Source: Dipteris shenzhenensis
Taxonomy: Eukaryota > Polypodiophyta > Polypodiopsida > Gleicheniales
Length of the DNA stretch: 64,000 bases
Assembly: GCA_047967505.1 (NCBI GenBank)
Contig: CM106541.1
Strand: one strand, 5' to 3'
The translations under genes were made by a program, and so were the position numbers. Of the stretch, positions 34,216 to 52,335 are shown in pieces; position 1 is the stretch's first letter, and every line of letters starts with the position of its first letter. Below the pieces are notes generated by a model that ran no database searches, was not told the DNA's origin, and saw only the letters and a program-made list of their open reading frames with translations.

Positions 34216-36200
34216 CAAGCGAGCGAGAACCTCATCCAGCATCTAATAATCTCAATATCATTGGAACAATTGATGTGATCATAAGCAAATTAAACATATT
34301 CCAACAATACTCACAATTAACTTTTCTTTCATCCCCATACTATCAATTTGAGTCATTGTGGAGAGGTAAAGACACAACAATACATAAAATTTGCGATAAA
34401 AAAAGCAAACACTACTCAGATTGAACATCCACACAGCAAGATAATGATAGATCACAAGGTAGAATATATGACTAAAAATATGTAAACATGATCATGTGCT
34501 ACATATACATATCATGTCTTTTATGCTTGCAGAAGATCATCCATACATTTGATCCAAAAACATGGAAATAGAACTAACTATGTCAAAAGAAAAAAAACAC
34601 ATTTTCATCATAAGGATTAATTTTGCTTAGTGAAAATACCTATGTAATCTGGACAATAATATGCTTTAAAAAACTTAGAGAGCCAAAAAAGGATTTTAGC
34701 CCTCCATACTTCTATTATGACCAATGTCTGAATGATAGTTCTATCGGAACTAGAAATGAATGCAATGTTGAGTGCTCATCCAGTATCATGTAGACTATTA
34801 TGTTAAACTCAATATGTGACCACAAACTCAAGCATAGGAAGAGCATGATTCAAGTGAAATAATTGGCAAAGACACTCTATAACTAGTATCCTATTGCATC
34901 TAACAGAAAATATGCACCAGGCATTAACAAGCTTCTATTTCCACCTGTATAAGCAAACTCGTATCCTGTAGTATGAAAAACTTTAAGGAAAACATTGCAC
35001 TTAATGCATCAAATAAGCCAGCGACTACTCATCATGCACAATCGAACAATCATCAAGGAAAGTCTAGTCAAGCAAGTTGAAGCAAAAAACCAAATATCTA
35101 TTCGGATCTATGTCGTGGTGTATCTGCCAACCATGAGTAGCAAAAGAACCTATGAAAAAAGCAAAATAGGGATTATGCCACTCTACCATGATCACTTCCA
35201 TGCTACAAATAAGGGAATACATAGTCATTTTAGGGTACTTTTAGGGTTCATTCCCAACCACTAAAAAGAGAGCCAATGCTATCTATTTGTATTCATAAAA
35301 TCTTTATGAACATTATCATGTTCAATATAAGGATAGGAGCCAGCTCAATGGGTAGTCTTAAACAAATATAAATACTATTCGAATTTTAACCTTATGCAAA
35401 AGCTTTTTTTTAAAACACAAAGTAAAACTTGATTATACATATAGATGGGAATCAGGTCACCATTGTAAGTATGTATATAGTAATTAAGTTGAAAATATTC
35501 CCTTAGAAAAATAGCTCAATCAACATAGTACCCATATTATATATCCAAAATTTACAAGATCTCATTCATACCATTAGATTGTTTTCATCACTTGTCATGA
35601 GTACTAACCTCAATTGGCATTATGTATTTGGGTCAAAATAGTTTTTAGTATAGGATATAATGGAGCAATACATTTATGTAATATCTAGTGATCATAGTTT
35701 CTAATATAGGATAAAATGCAGCATAGAGTAATGTTGTCATTCAAAAATGATAATATACCTTCCTTGACCATATACAAGTATCATGCATTCATAAAAAAAG
35801 TTAGTCATAAACTGCAATATAATGTGCCCATAATGCATGTACATTAAATCTTCACATGTTAGAATGTGAGAAAGGGAATAATTTAATTATGAAATCAGGG
35901 ATCAATGTAGGAAATGGTCTTCTATGCACACATATATGCTAAGGGTCCATCTAATACAATATTGGAAATTGATGTGAGTATAAGTGTATGCATCCATCGG
36001 TGATGTATATGAGTGTATGCATCCATTTGTGATGTATATTGTTGTACTAATCCATGGTGCTTTACGGCTTGAGTTGTTTGTAGCGCAATTAATCACAACA
36101 ATGTTGTATTTTTTAAAAGAAAAATGCCATAAAAATTTCATGCTGCAAAACACACACAAAAAAATGGCATTTGTAGCATTAATCCAAGCATTTCCTACGA
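34216..36200. other. AT-rich interior, no gene seen
   Basis: No open frame longer than about 90 codons and no recognisable domain. Around 35,970-36,040 is a short duplication of GTGTATGCATCCAT. Confidence 0.5.
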
Positions 36201-36536
36201 GCAATCTCCATCCCTCCCTTTCCTACTTGCTCTTTCGGCCACCTCCACCCTCTTGTTGCCCTTCAAGACTGCCTCTTGCCTCCTCGCCTCCTTGCTTCCT
36301 CACCTCCTTGCTTCTTTGCCTTCTCACCTCCTTGCATCATGCTTGTTGCTGGCAATTCCAAGGCTGTCCCTCCCCTCATTGGCCAGCTCCTCTACTCCTC
36401 ACGTCATCCTTCTCCTCATTTTGGTGTCTCCAATGAATAGCTTGGGGGTCTTGTTTTTGGAGGGGGGAAGCATAAGAATGGCAACACCTTAATGCGCTGT
36501 CATTTTTCATGCTTTTGCCACCCAAAAACAAGACCT

Positions 36537-36651
36537 GCAAAGCCCTTGCTTAAGCTTGAATGAGCCTCTTGATTTTGGGTGTGTTAAGCCATTTTTGACC
36601 ATTATACCCCCAAAATCAAGAGGCTCATTCAAGCTTAAGCAAGGGCTTTGC
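36537..36651. repeat. Perfect 43-bp inverted repeat with 29-bp spacer
   Basis: Left arm 36537-36579 begins GCAAAGCCCTTGCTTAAGCT; right arm 36609-36651 is its exact reverse complement. It would fold into a stable hairpin. It contains GATTTTGGG, which also recurs in the nearby satellite units. Confidence 0.85.
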
Positions 36652-37239
36652 AAGCATTGCAAGTCCAGTAAATGAAATCAATCAGATTAGGAATTGGCAA
36701 ACTCAATTTGGGAATGGTCAAAAATACTTTGTCTTTGAATAATGCCTTGAATCATGGGATGGGGTCCCATGAACTTGCTGCCTATGATGACGAATGGTTC
36801 TGCCCTCGACTAAAGGTGATGTGTGTAGTAGTAAAAGGATAGCCCTCATGGAATCTCTAAGGGGTCTTGATTTTGGCCATGATTTGCACATTCTAGCACT
36901 TGAGCCATACATCAATTTCCAACACTTGAGGCATATAGTGGCTTTGCCCACACAACGTTTCCAGCTGCAATCCAAGCATCAAGCAATGTCATATTCTGTA
37001 TCCAGAGACATCATGAGGGGTAGAGCCTCTTTTTGGTCGTCTCACTAGCAATATGTATTGAAAAAAAATGTATTCAATTATTATATTCTTCCTTGCTATA
37101 TGAATGCTCTTAATGCATCCAAATTGTAGAACTACTTCTTAGTTATATTGTAAAATAGCCTCCATATGTATGCTCGTGAGACAACAAAAAAGAGACCTGG
37201 AAACCAAAAAATGATAGCGCATTGATGCGCTACCATTTT

Positions 37240-41960
<4,721 letters not shown>

Positions 41961-42099
41961 CATACATACATACATACATATGTGTGTGTGTGTGTACATA
42001 CATACATGGATGCATGCATGCATGCATACATACATACATATTGATGCATATAGTTTTACTAAATGGGGAAAATAGGCCCCACTCCGATTTTTGTGGAGA

Positions 42100-42660
42100 G
42101 ACACAACTAGACAAATAGAGCAAGTCCAAGGGGTCGCTAGGGACACCCCCCGGCAAATGGAGATGCCCAATATGCAATTTTAGCACCAATTTTGGGATGT
42201 AAGCTGCATAGTCATATCCAAAAAAAGTTGTCAATTCTTGCATTAAATGTAGGGTGGTGAATATATCCTATTCCGTCATGGGGCCGGAGAAGACGGAGGC
42301 AAAAAATTGAACCTCCAAAAAGACTTCTTTTACCGGTCTTTGGGGACTGGCTCTTACTAGTGTTGAGAGTGGACAAGATAGCTACCGTTGGTGTGATATG
42401 GGAATTTCCCAGTCTGCAATTTTAGCACCAATTTTGGGATGTAAACTACATAGTCAGGTCCAAAAAAGTTGTCAATTCTTGCATTAAATGTAGGGTGATG
42501 AATATATCCTATTTCATCATGGGGCCTATAGAAGACGGAGGGAAAAAATTGAACCTCCAAAAAGACTTCTTTTACCGGTCTATGGGGCCTAGCTCTTACT
42601 AGCATTGAGAATGGACAAGATAGCTACCGCTGGTGTGATATGGGAGTCTCCAAGTCTCAA
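42100..42660 (-). repeat. Two ~242-bp tandem copies with a conserved minus-strand peptide
   Basis: Copies start near 42174 and 42416. On the minus strand both encode VKEVFLEVQFF, then FFGxDYxxYIPKLVLKL. The second copy is open for 82 codons (42605-42357). The conserved peptide could be an exon of an unknown gene that was duplicated; no family recognised. Confidence 0.5.
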
Positions 42661-44880
42661 GTTTTGGGATACATGAAATTAGATCATGCTAACAGTAACT
42701 CTAAGAGGTTCCAAAGGCAGGCAACATTCTTCATCATAGCTAACTTAACTGCAAGGCAGTGAAAATGCCAGGAAAGTTGCTAGGTAGCATTGATTTGGGA
42801 AGGGATATGATGATACTTTGTTGTGTTATGTAGGATATTAATTTCCATTAAATTTGGGACATGTTAGATATAACTTCATAAATCCTAAGTCATGAAATTA
42901 ATACATTACAAGTTCAAGCATAAATAATAGTTGTGAAGTTAATGCATTAAATATTCAAGCCTAAAGAAGAATTAATCAAGACCTAATGCACCGTACCAGA
43001 GACTTTGGCCTTACCCTCATTCCATAGACTCGCCAACGTAAGACCAAAATTTTCATTCTTAAGAATATGTGGAAAGACCTTGCATTTGGCCCACTTTTGG
43101 CGAAAAAATTTCATTCTAAAGAATAGGTGGAGTGAAATTGTGTTTGATAAATACAAATCAATGCTCAAGTTTGGACATAAATAAAGGTATCCTTTTGAAG
43201 ATATTGGAACACATGAGAGAAATAATATTGAAGATACATGAAGTTTTAGACATACTATTAAAGACAAATGAACATATAATGGATGAAATCCTATTGATAA
43301 TACATGAATTTTCAATAGAACTATTATTCAAAAGATTTGATGGATTGAATGTAGCTTTACTACATTATCCCTTTTACAAGGGTGTTTGAGTTTGAGGCTT
43401 GAAACATAAGAATGAATTTGTGTTGAAGCCTAGTGGTTTGTTAAGGATATGTGAAACTTAAAGTAAAAGTACTTACAATGGAAGGGATTATATCAAGATC
43501 CTATTAAGGACACGTGAACATATAGTAGAATAATTCTACATAAAATTAGTGGATCAAACTTAATGGCTCAAAAGCAAAAAAGGATGATGATGCAACCTAG
43601 GGGCTACTCTACAGCATTATGGCAGCAATCTTTGTAGTTACTATCAAAGGTAGTGTAACTTTTTTATCAAGGAAAGAGACGCGAACCACTCCACATGACC
43701 TAGATCTGTATGACCTAGGTTGCACCGACTTGTTTCTTTCATGGATAAAAAGTGACCCTTAGGTGATGCTATAGCACTCCCTTTTTTGGTCCATTATTAT
43801 AGCACAATTGGGGCCTTTTGACCTAATACTAGCTACCCATCAAATATTTGTTGTAGATGTTAGGGGTAATTACCAAACTACTAGTGGTAGTTTTATCACC
43901 ACCATTAGTAGTTTTATTTTAGTGTTCCTTAATGTAGTAATTTTATTTTAGTGTTCCTTAATGGTAGTTCTCCTACTACTACATACAATATTACCAATAG
44001 TAGTCCTAATCCCAATGATAGTACAGATAATATTATTACGACTGTCCAACTTTAATCATCATTATATCTATGAATACATATATATAGGTCTATCTATATC
44101 TATACCTATTTATTCCTCATCCAATACGTTTGCATTTATTTTTGGTGCTTTGCTTACTTTGAAACTAAAGATAATGTGATTTCATTATTGTTAGCATTCT
44201 TGTCAAACATGAGGAGCTGGAATGCATAAGAGTTGGGAGGCACATTATAATTTCTGTGCAGATTTGAGCCATTGAATAGCCTATTGATTCTGATTGTTTT
44301 CTTTCTTATTAAATCCTTAATTTGGTTATTTCACACCGAACATCACCATATCAATTCATATTTTTTTTGTTCTAGTAATGTCCTATCACAGCATAGTCTA
44401 GGGTTGATCAAACAAGATAAATGGGTGCTCACATTTAATATATTTTTGAGAGTCAAAGGATAGTGGCTGTAGACTACAAAATCATCACTTTGAATAAATT
44501 TAGCAAGATTCTTCTGATAGAAGGAATAATTTCTATTGCACTAACGATGAAAGAAAATTATCAAAAGGCTAATACAAGGCTCAAAATCACACTGGTGCTA
44601 CTAGGCTTAATAGTTGTAGGCTAGTAGTAGTACTAGTGTATTTACTAAGTAGTGTGCATGCCTCTCCTCATTAAAATTCATAGTCTTCAAAAATATATAA
44701 TACATAAGTCAAAATATTCTAATTATTTTTATCATCCTGATGTTGAAATTGACTTAAATTCATAGTCTTCAAAAAGGTATAATACATAAGTCAAAATATT
44801 CCAATTAGTTTTATTGTCCTCATGTTGAAACTGACTTTCTCTTCCTTCGTCTCCTATGAGCTTCAAACCTTTAATCCATT
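42661..44880. other. AT-rich interior of the Mutator-like element, no gene seen
   Basis: Only short unremarkable frames. A few short direct repeats occur (for example TTTTATTTTAGTGTTCCTTAAT twice near 43910-43960, given here only by position and type). Confidence 0.45.
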
Positions 44881-44889
44881 AATCTCTCA

Positions 44890-45250
44890 AATAGTAAGAA
44901 TGGTCTTGTATTAAGAGATGATGATATCTAAAGTGATCTACAAATACTAAGAATGGTCTTATATTAAGAGGTGATGATATCTCAAGTGTTATACAAACCG
45001 TAAGAATGGTTTTGTATTAAAAGGTGATGATATCTCAAGTGTTCTACAAATAGTAAGAATGGTTCAAGTGTTCTACAAAAGTATAAGGTACCTCTTAGTG
45101 GCTGAAGGGAAGGAGTGATGATATCTCAAGTGTTTTACAAATAGTAAGAATGGTCTTGTATTAAGAGGTGATGATATCTCAAGTGTTCTACAAATAGTAA
45201 TAATGGTTTTGTATTAGGAGGTGATGATATCTCAAGTGTTCTTTGATTAT
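44890..45250. repeat. ~55-bp tandem repeat, about seven copies
   Basis: Units of GTGATGATATCTCAAGTG, then TTCTACAAATAGTAAGAATGG, then TCTTGTATTAAGAG recur from 44890 to 45250 with small deletions. A related pair of longer repeats (ATTCATAGTCTTCAAAAA) lies just before. Confidence 0.75.
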
Positions 45251-45589
45251 TGAAGGACTTTGATAATAAGACCCATTTCAAATGTAAAAGAATTGTTGTA
45301 TTAGTAATGGAATCCGCTTTGGAGTGGAAATTCGGTTTCTTTCAAACCCACATACTATTGTTGCATAATGTGAGTATGGCTCCAATTGGAAGTTAAGGTA
45401 GACTATAATTCGCAATATTGGTATAGTTACACATAGTAACATACGTTTTATTTTCGAGAATCTTCCCAAATCGTGGTTTCCACAAAGCTATGTTGAGTAC
45501 CTCAATAAGGAAATTGTGGAAAAGCTCGCTCGCTTTTTTGGGCCCACTCGCTTTTCCTCGCTCGCTCTATCGACTGCCTCCATAAGCAC

Positions 45590-46498
45590 GTATGTCACCA
45601 TCCATGTCCTTTTTGGCTACTCTTGCCATGTGTCCCATCACAAGATGCTCAAGACTCTTAAAATATTGAGAAAGTCAAGAGTCTCCTCACATGGAGCCGA
45701 TAGTGACCCTCTCTCTTCCACATGTCCACATTCTCCTTATTCCACCTAGGAGTTCTAGAAGGATTCCTCTTGACTTCACACTCCTCCAGATGCCTTCCAC
45801 ACGCTTGGCATGTGGCCTCTCTTATATTATTGGAACACATGGACATGAGCCCACCTCTTTATATGACTCACTCTTCCTATTTTCTAAAAACTCCATAATA
45901 TCCCATACACAAATAACTCTCACCCCATACCAAGGTATTTATAATTCATACCTATGGTATTTACAATGAGCGATTCCACTCATCCTCTCCATCCCATACA
46001 ATATCATAGAAAATAGAAATAAGTGAGAGCTGCTAGGCTATCACTTGATACTCAAACTCTTATCAAACATAGAGAAAAACAATACCAATGCCAAATTAAA
46101 AATATCAAATTTTGGCGTCACATCTTTCCCCCCCCAGCAGATCCTCTCTAGTACAGAGAGGGTCTACTGGCCCTCAAGGTGGTCGAGCATAGAAGAATTT
46201 AAGGTGATACTCATTGGTGCATCCGGGTATCACCATGCCATCAATATCCTCATAAGCTAATAGGTTCCATTCGTGAACTTCTTTTTGACTCGATATGGTC
46301 CCTCCCATCAACCAATAAATTTTTTGTAGAGCTGCTTGTCCAGACGGCTATCAAATCTCCTTCTGCAATATCTTTCTTCTTGCGTAATTTGGTGTCAAAA
46401 CAGACCTTGCGCCTTTTTGAGAATATTCCAAGTTTTGTAAGGCGTGTAATCTGAATTCATCCAAGGCTTCTAGCTGTACCAAGCATTGAGCATAGGCA
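45590..46498 (-). pseudogene. Gypsy LTR start, polypurine tract and integrase C-terminus (minus strand)
   Basis: 45590-46126 is the first part of a gypsy LTR (TGTGACGCC at 46126-46118 on the minus strand), the continuation of 34012-34146. It is preceded on the minus strand by a polypurine tract and by 46498-46150, which mirrors the integrase tail at 47660-47993. The whole piece is an inverted copy of 47652-48560, separated from it by a unique reverse transcriptase segment. Confidence 0.75.
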
Positions 46499-46739
46499 TC
46501 AATTTTTACTCCGAGGAGTCCAACTCAGAGGGTGAGGTGGAAGGAGTGGCCTTTGGTCTTTGTCTTGGTGCTGATGGGGATGAGTCAGGAAGGAACAAGG
46601 TGGTGGTGCAAGAAGATCCTGTAGAGACACTTCATGTGGAGGATGTGAAGCACACTAAATGACGCCAATGCAATGAAGAGCTTCTTGGTGATTCTCTATC
46701 AAGTAGTGAGAAGCTCCAATACTTGGATATTTTAGATGA

Positions 46740-47640
46740 TTTTCCACGTCTCTTTGCAACAAGCTATTCACAGGTTTGACCAGTCTCTCTTGTGGAACAC
46801 AAGATTGAGTTGAAGCCAAAAAGCAAGCCAGTTGTGCAATGCTTAAGGCGATTGGGTGTGATCCAAGCTAAGGCACTAAAGAAAGAGGTAAGAGAACTAC
46901 TTGAGGTGGGATTCATCTTTCCTATTGATGATTTAGAATGGATATCTCCTATAGTTGTCACACCAAAGAAAGGAAATAAGTGGTGAATTTGTGTGGACTT
47001 TCATCCTTTGAATGCATGCACTAAGAGGGATCATTTTCCTTTGCCATTCCAAGATGAAATACTAGACCAAGTAGCAGGGCATGAGATGTATTATGTATGT
47101 GATGGATATTCTGGGTACTTTCAAATTCTTATTCAGGAGGAAGATCAAAAGAAAACATCATTTGTCACACCTTGGGAAGTTTTTGCTTACAAAGTGATGC
47201 CTTTTGGGTTGACCAACACACTAGCTACATTTCAAAGGTTCATGAGTCATGTCCTGGAGCCTTGCTTGGGAAAGTTCATAAGGGTGTTTTTGGATGATTT
47301 TTGCATTTATTCTTGGCACATAGATCACATGGAGAAGTTAAAGATGGCCTTAGCTAGGATTGATGAAGCAAAAGGGTGTCTAAATCCTAGCAAGTGTCAT
47401 TTGGCTCAAACAAAAGTCATCTTGTTGGAGCATATTTGTCTGAAGAAGGCCTACAAATGGATACTGACAAGGTTCAAGCAATCATGGCATTGTCAAGTCC
47501 TGAGAATGTCATTGGTGTTCGTAGAATTCTAAGAAAGAGCAAGTACTATCAAGGCTTTTGTGATGATTTCACAGAGATAGTGCATCCCATGAACTTGTTG
47601 ATAAGAAAAGGAGTTTCTTTCCAATGGGGTGATTGTAAGA
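46740..47640 (+). pseudogene. pol: Ty3/gypsy reverse transcriptase fragment
   Basis: Plus-strand frame: HKIELKPKSKPVVQCLRRLG, then WISPIVVTPKKGNKW, stop (TGA), ICVDFHPLNACTKRDHFPLP, YYVCDGYSGYFQI, FGLTNTLATFQRFMS, and FLDDFCIYS, the catalytic [FY]-x-D-D box. These are the conserved gypsy reverse transcriptase blocks in order. After about 47470 there is a frame change and RNase H is reached only at its start (NLLIRKGVSFQWG); then the sequence jumps to the integrase tail, so RNase H and integrase core are deleted. Confidence 0.85.
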
Positions 47641-47651
47641 ATAGAAGAATA

Positions 47652-47993
47652 GGAGGATGCTTATGCTCAATGCTTGGTACAGCTAGAAGCCTTGGATGAA
47701 TGCAAATTACAGGCCTTACAAAACTTGGAATCTTCTCAAAAAAGACGCAAGGCCTGTTTTGACACCAAATTACGCAAGAAGAAAGATATTGTAGAAGGAG
47801 ATTTGGTAATGAGATTTGATAGCCATCTGCAAAAGCAGCTAGACAAAAGGTTTATTGGTCGATGGGAGGGAACATATCGAGTCAAAAAGAAGTTCACAAA
47901 TGGAACCTATCATCTTGAGGATGTTGATGGCATGGTGATACCTGGATGCACCAATGAGTATCACCTTAAATTCTTCTATGCTCAACCACCTTG
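47652..47993 (+). pseudogene. Ty3/gypsy integrase C-terminal fragment
   Basis: An open 106-codon stretch with RRKACFDTKLRKKKDIVEGD, LVMRFDSHLQKQLDKRF, GRWEGTYRVKKKFTNGTYHL and EYHLKFFYAQPP, the usual gypsy integrase tail (GD-x-V ... W-x-G-P/T-Y ... G-T-Y-x-L). A polypurine tract TTGGGGGGGAAAGA and LTR start follow at once. Confidence 0.8.
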
Positions 47994-48043
47994 AGGCCAA
48001 CAGACCCTCTTTGTACTAGAGAGGATCTGTTGGGGGGGAAAGA

Positions 48044-50091
48044 TATGATGCCAAAAATTGATATTTTTAATTTGACATTGGTATTATTTTTCTCTATGTT
48101 TGATAAGAGTTTGAGTATCAAGTGATAGCCTAGCGGCTCACTTATTTCTATTTTCTATGATATTGTATGGGATGGAGAGGATGAGTGGAATGGCTCATTG
48201 TAAATACCATAGGTATGAATTATAAATACCTTAGTATGGGGTGAGAGTTATTTGTGTATGGGATATTATGGAGTTTTTTAAAAAATAGGAAGAGTGAGTC
48301 ATATAAAGAGGTGGGCTCATGTCCATGTGTTCCAATAATATAAGAGAGGCCACATGCTAAGAGTGTGGAAGGCATGTGGAGGAGTGTGAAGTCAAGAGGA
48401 ATCCTTCTAGAATTCCTATGTGGAATAAGGAGGATGTGGACATGTGAAAAAGAGAGTGTCCCTATGGGCTCCATGTGGGGAGACTCTTGACTTTCTCAAT
48501 ATTTTAAGAGTCTTGAGCATCTTGTAATGGGAAACATGGTAAGAGTAGCCAAAAAGGACATGGATGGTAACATACGTGCTTATGTGATTGATGGGGAAAA
48601 GAATCTACAGGCAGCAAGTGTAAATGGGTGAAGGAGGGTAACAAAATCTCTATAAAAGGAGCCCTCCTCTCCTTTGTTCATTAATCTCTTCCACCATTAG
48701 GCCTCATGTTGCTGTAGCTCTAGTCTCCCCAAGCCTCTTCCATGAGCCTTCTCTCCCTCTTGTAGACTCCTTGTAGATATTCTCTTATGTAGACTCTTAA
48801 GTCCATCTCTCTCTATGAGTAGTGTTAGAGCTTCCGCTCCCTCTTGTATGTATGAAGCCTCTTCTTCTCCCTTGTGTTTGTAGTGTTGGAGTGGATTCTC
48901 ACTCTATTGGTAATGAAGGTCACTTCAGGTTCTCTCTCTCTTGAGTGTCTCTTTCCTTTCTTTCTTTCAAAGCCTTAAAAGTTCTTTCTATTCGGCTGCT
49001 CACTATGCACACATGGTCCATCTGTTTCCTGAGCCACCATGTAAAATTCTTCCCCTCTTCTAGCAAAATCTATGAGGGGTGGATCGTTGATGAAGGTGGA
49101 GTCTTGAGGGAGCATCTTGCTCAGGCAAAATTAGCATGGGTGGAGGGCAGTTTTCATGATAGTTTGACCCCCCATTAGTATTTTGCTCATAACTTTCTGC
49201 TCGGTAGTCTGATTTTAATGAAATTTATATCAACACGAAGCACTCTTTAAGATGCATGTTTGTGATCAAATCTTATCTTGAATCAAATACTTTTGCAAAA
49301 GGCTATGAGTCTCTGTGTCTGACAGTCTGTTTTTATGATAATTTTTACCCCCATCTAGTAAACTATCCATAACTTTTTGGCCGCTTTTCTATTTCTTATG
49401 ACACATATATCAGCGCGAAGCTCTCTTTCAAGGCATGTCGTTAGTTCTTCGATATTGAATCAGATACTGCTGTGAAATGTTATGAGTCTCTGTGTCTGAC
49501 AGTCTATTTTCATGACAGTTTTCCCCCCTTCTAGTAAACTATCCATAACTATTCAGCTATCCGTCTGTTTTCAATGAAACTTAAATCAGCATGAAGCCCA
49601 TATTAAGGCACATCTCTTTGTGTGCTTCAATCTCTGATATCATGTCTCTACTGAAAGTTATAGGCGTCTGTGTCTAATGACAGTTTGTAGAGTGTTTTGA
49701 GCTAAGTGTAAAGGTGTCTATGAAGGAGCTACAATGTTTCCTTTGAATCTACCCATCCAACCTAGTCAGCCCCTTCAAACTCCTCGATATATATCAGTTC
49801 ATGTCATGTTGAGCCACAAGATCTTCTTTCAACAACGTATCATTCTTCTCTTTGGTGTAGACCGGCTTGCTGAGATTATGGCCTCTGCTGATCCTTTCCT
49901 TCTCCCTATGCTTGATTACAACATCACTTGGGATGTTACCATCTTCATTCTCATCTGAGGGAGGAAAGTATGGTGTGGTATCTTGGCATAAAAGCTTCTT
50001 TCTAATGTCCCATTCTCACTAATAAATATCTGTTAGTTAGTTTGAAAGCAGTAAGAAGTGAAGAGGTACATGAAGTTTATTACCCCCAACT
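48044..50091 (+). repeat. Gypsy LTR, plus strand (about 2.05 kb)
   Basis: Starts TATGATGCCAAAAATT after the polypurine tract and runs to CCCCCAACTCC, lacking only the last bases of the LTR end. It is the 3' LTR of the plus-strand gypsy fragment. It contains the ~180-bp internal tandem repeats. Confidence 0.8.
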
Positions 50092-50102
50092 CCACCAAAA
50101 GA

Positions 50103-52335
50103 TGTGACATGAAGTTGGGGGTAATAAACTTCACGCACCTCTTCACTTCCTGCTGATTTTGAACTGACTGACAAAGATATTTATCATTGAGAGTGGGACA
50201 TTAGAAAGAAGCTTTTATGCCAAGATACCACACCATACTTTCTTCCCTTAGATGAGAATGAAGATGGTAACATCCCGAGTGATGTTGTAATCAAGCATAG
50301 GGAGAAGGAAAGGATTAACAGAGGCCATAATCTCAGCGAGCCGGTCTGTGCCAACAAAGAGAAGAGAGATACGTTGTTGAAATAAGATCTTGCGGCTCAC
50401 ATGACATGAACTGATATATATATTGAGTTTGAAGGGGCTGATTAGGCCGGATGGGTAGATTCCAAGGAAACATTGCACCTCCTTTATAGACACCTGTATA
50501 CTTAGCTCAAAACACTCTACAAATTATTATTAGACACAGAGGCCTATAACTTTCAATAGACATGATATCAAAGATTCAAGCACACAAAGAGATGCTCCTT
50601 AATATGGCTTTGCACTGATATAAGTTTCATTGAAAACAGACAGACGGTTGAAGAGATATGGACAGTTTACTGGAAGGGGGTAAAAATTATCATGAAAACA
50701 AACTATCAGACATAGAGACTCATAACATTTTGCAGCAGTAGCTGATTCAAGATCTAAGCACCTAGAGACATGCGTCTTAAAGAGAGCTTTGTGATTGATA
50801 CATGTTTCATTGAAAACAGACAGACGGTTGAAAAGATATGGACAGTTTACTGGAAGGGGAAAAAACCATCATGAAAATAGACTGTCAGACACAGAGACTC
50901 AACATTTTGCAGTAGTATCTCATTCAAGATCTAATTACCTAGAGACATGCGCCTTAAAGAGAGCTTCGGTTGATGTATGTTTTATAAGAAACAGAGAAGC
51001 GGCCAACAAGTTATGGACAGTTTACTAAACGAGGGTAAAAACTATAATGAAAATAGACTATCAAACACAGAGACTCATAACTTTTTGCAACAGTATCTGA
51101 TTCAAGATCTGATTACTTATAAACATGCGTCTTAAAGAGAGCTTCGCACTGATATAAATTTCATTAAAATCGGACTATCTAATAGAAAGTTATGAGCCAA
51201 ATACTAACAGGGGGTCAAACTATCATGAAAACTACCCTCCACCCATGCTAATTTCGCCTGAGCAGGATGCTCCCTCAAGGCTCCACCTTTATCAACGATC
51301 TACCCCTCATAGATTTTTCCTAGAAGAGGGGAAGAAGTTTGCATGGTGGCTCAGGAAACAGATGGACCATGTGTGCATAGTGAGCAGCCAAATAGAAAGA
51401 ACTTTTAAAGCTTTGAAAGAAAGAAAGGGAAGAGACACTCAAGAGAGAGAGAACCTGAAGTGACCTTCATTACTAATAGAGTGAGAATCCACTCCAACAC
51501 TACAAACACAAGGGAGAAGAAGAGGCTTCATACATACAAGAGGGAGCGGAAGCTCTAACACTACTCATAGAGAGAGAATAAACTAGAGAGAGATGGACTT
51601 AAGAGTCTACATAAGAGAATATCTACAAGAGGGAGAGAAGGCTCATGGAAGAGGCTTGGGGAGACTAGAGCTACAGCAACATGAGGCCTAATGGTGGAAG
51701 AGATTGATGAACAAGGGAGAGGAGGGCTCCTTTTATAGAGATTTTGTTACCCTCCTTCACCCATTTACACTTGCTGCCTGTAGATTCTTTTTCCCATCAA
51801 TCACATAAGCACGTATGTCACCATCCATGTCCTTTTTGGCTACTCTTGCCATGTGTCCCATCACAAGATGCTTAAGACTTTTAAAATATTGAGAAAGTCA
51901 AGAGTCTCCTCACATTGAGCCCATAGGGACCCTCTCTTTTCCACATGTCCACATCCTCCTTATTCCACATAGGAATTCTAGAAGGATTTCTCTTGACTTC
52001 ACACTCCTCCACATGCCTTCCACACGCTTGGCATGTGGCCTCTCTTATATTATTGGAACGCATGGACATGAGCCCACCTCTTTATATGACTCACTCTTTT
52101 TATTTTTTAAAAAACTCCATAATATCCCATACACAAATAACTCTCACACCATACCAAGGTATTTATAATTCATACCTATGGTATTTACAATGAGCCATTC
52201 CACTCATCCTCTCCATCCCATACAATATCATAGAAAATAGAAATAAGTGAGAGCCACTAGGCTATCACTTGACACTCAAACTCTTATCAAACATAGAGAA
52301 AAACAATACCAATGCCAAATTAAAAATATCAATTT
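50103..52335 (-). repeat. Gypsy LTR, minus strand, mirror of the preceding LTR
   Basis: Begins (plus strand) TGTGACATGAAGTTGGGG, the reverse complement of the LTR end, only about 11 bases after the previous LTR. It runs nearly to the LTR start, breaking at AAAAATATCAATTTT. Together the two form a palindrome of more than 4 kb. One internal tandem unit appears extra here. Confidence 0.8.

Noticed and set aside
36253-36492. Leu/Ser/Pro-rich frame near 36.3 kb
   Set aside because: Composed of CTCCTTGCTTCCTCACC-type short repeats; no domain and no conservation evidence.
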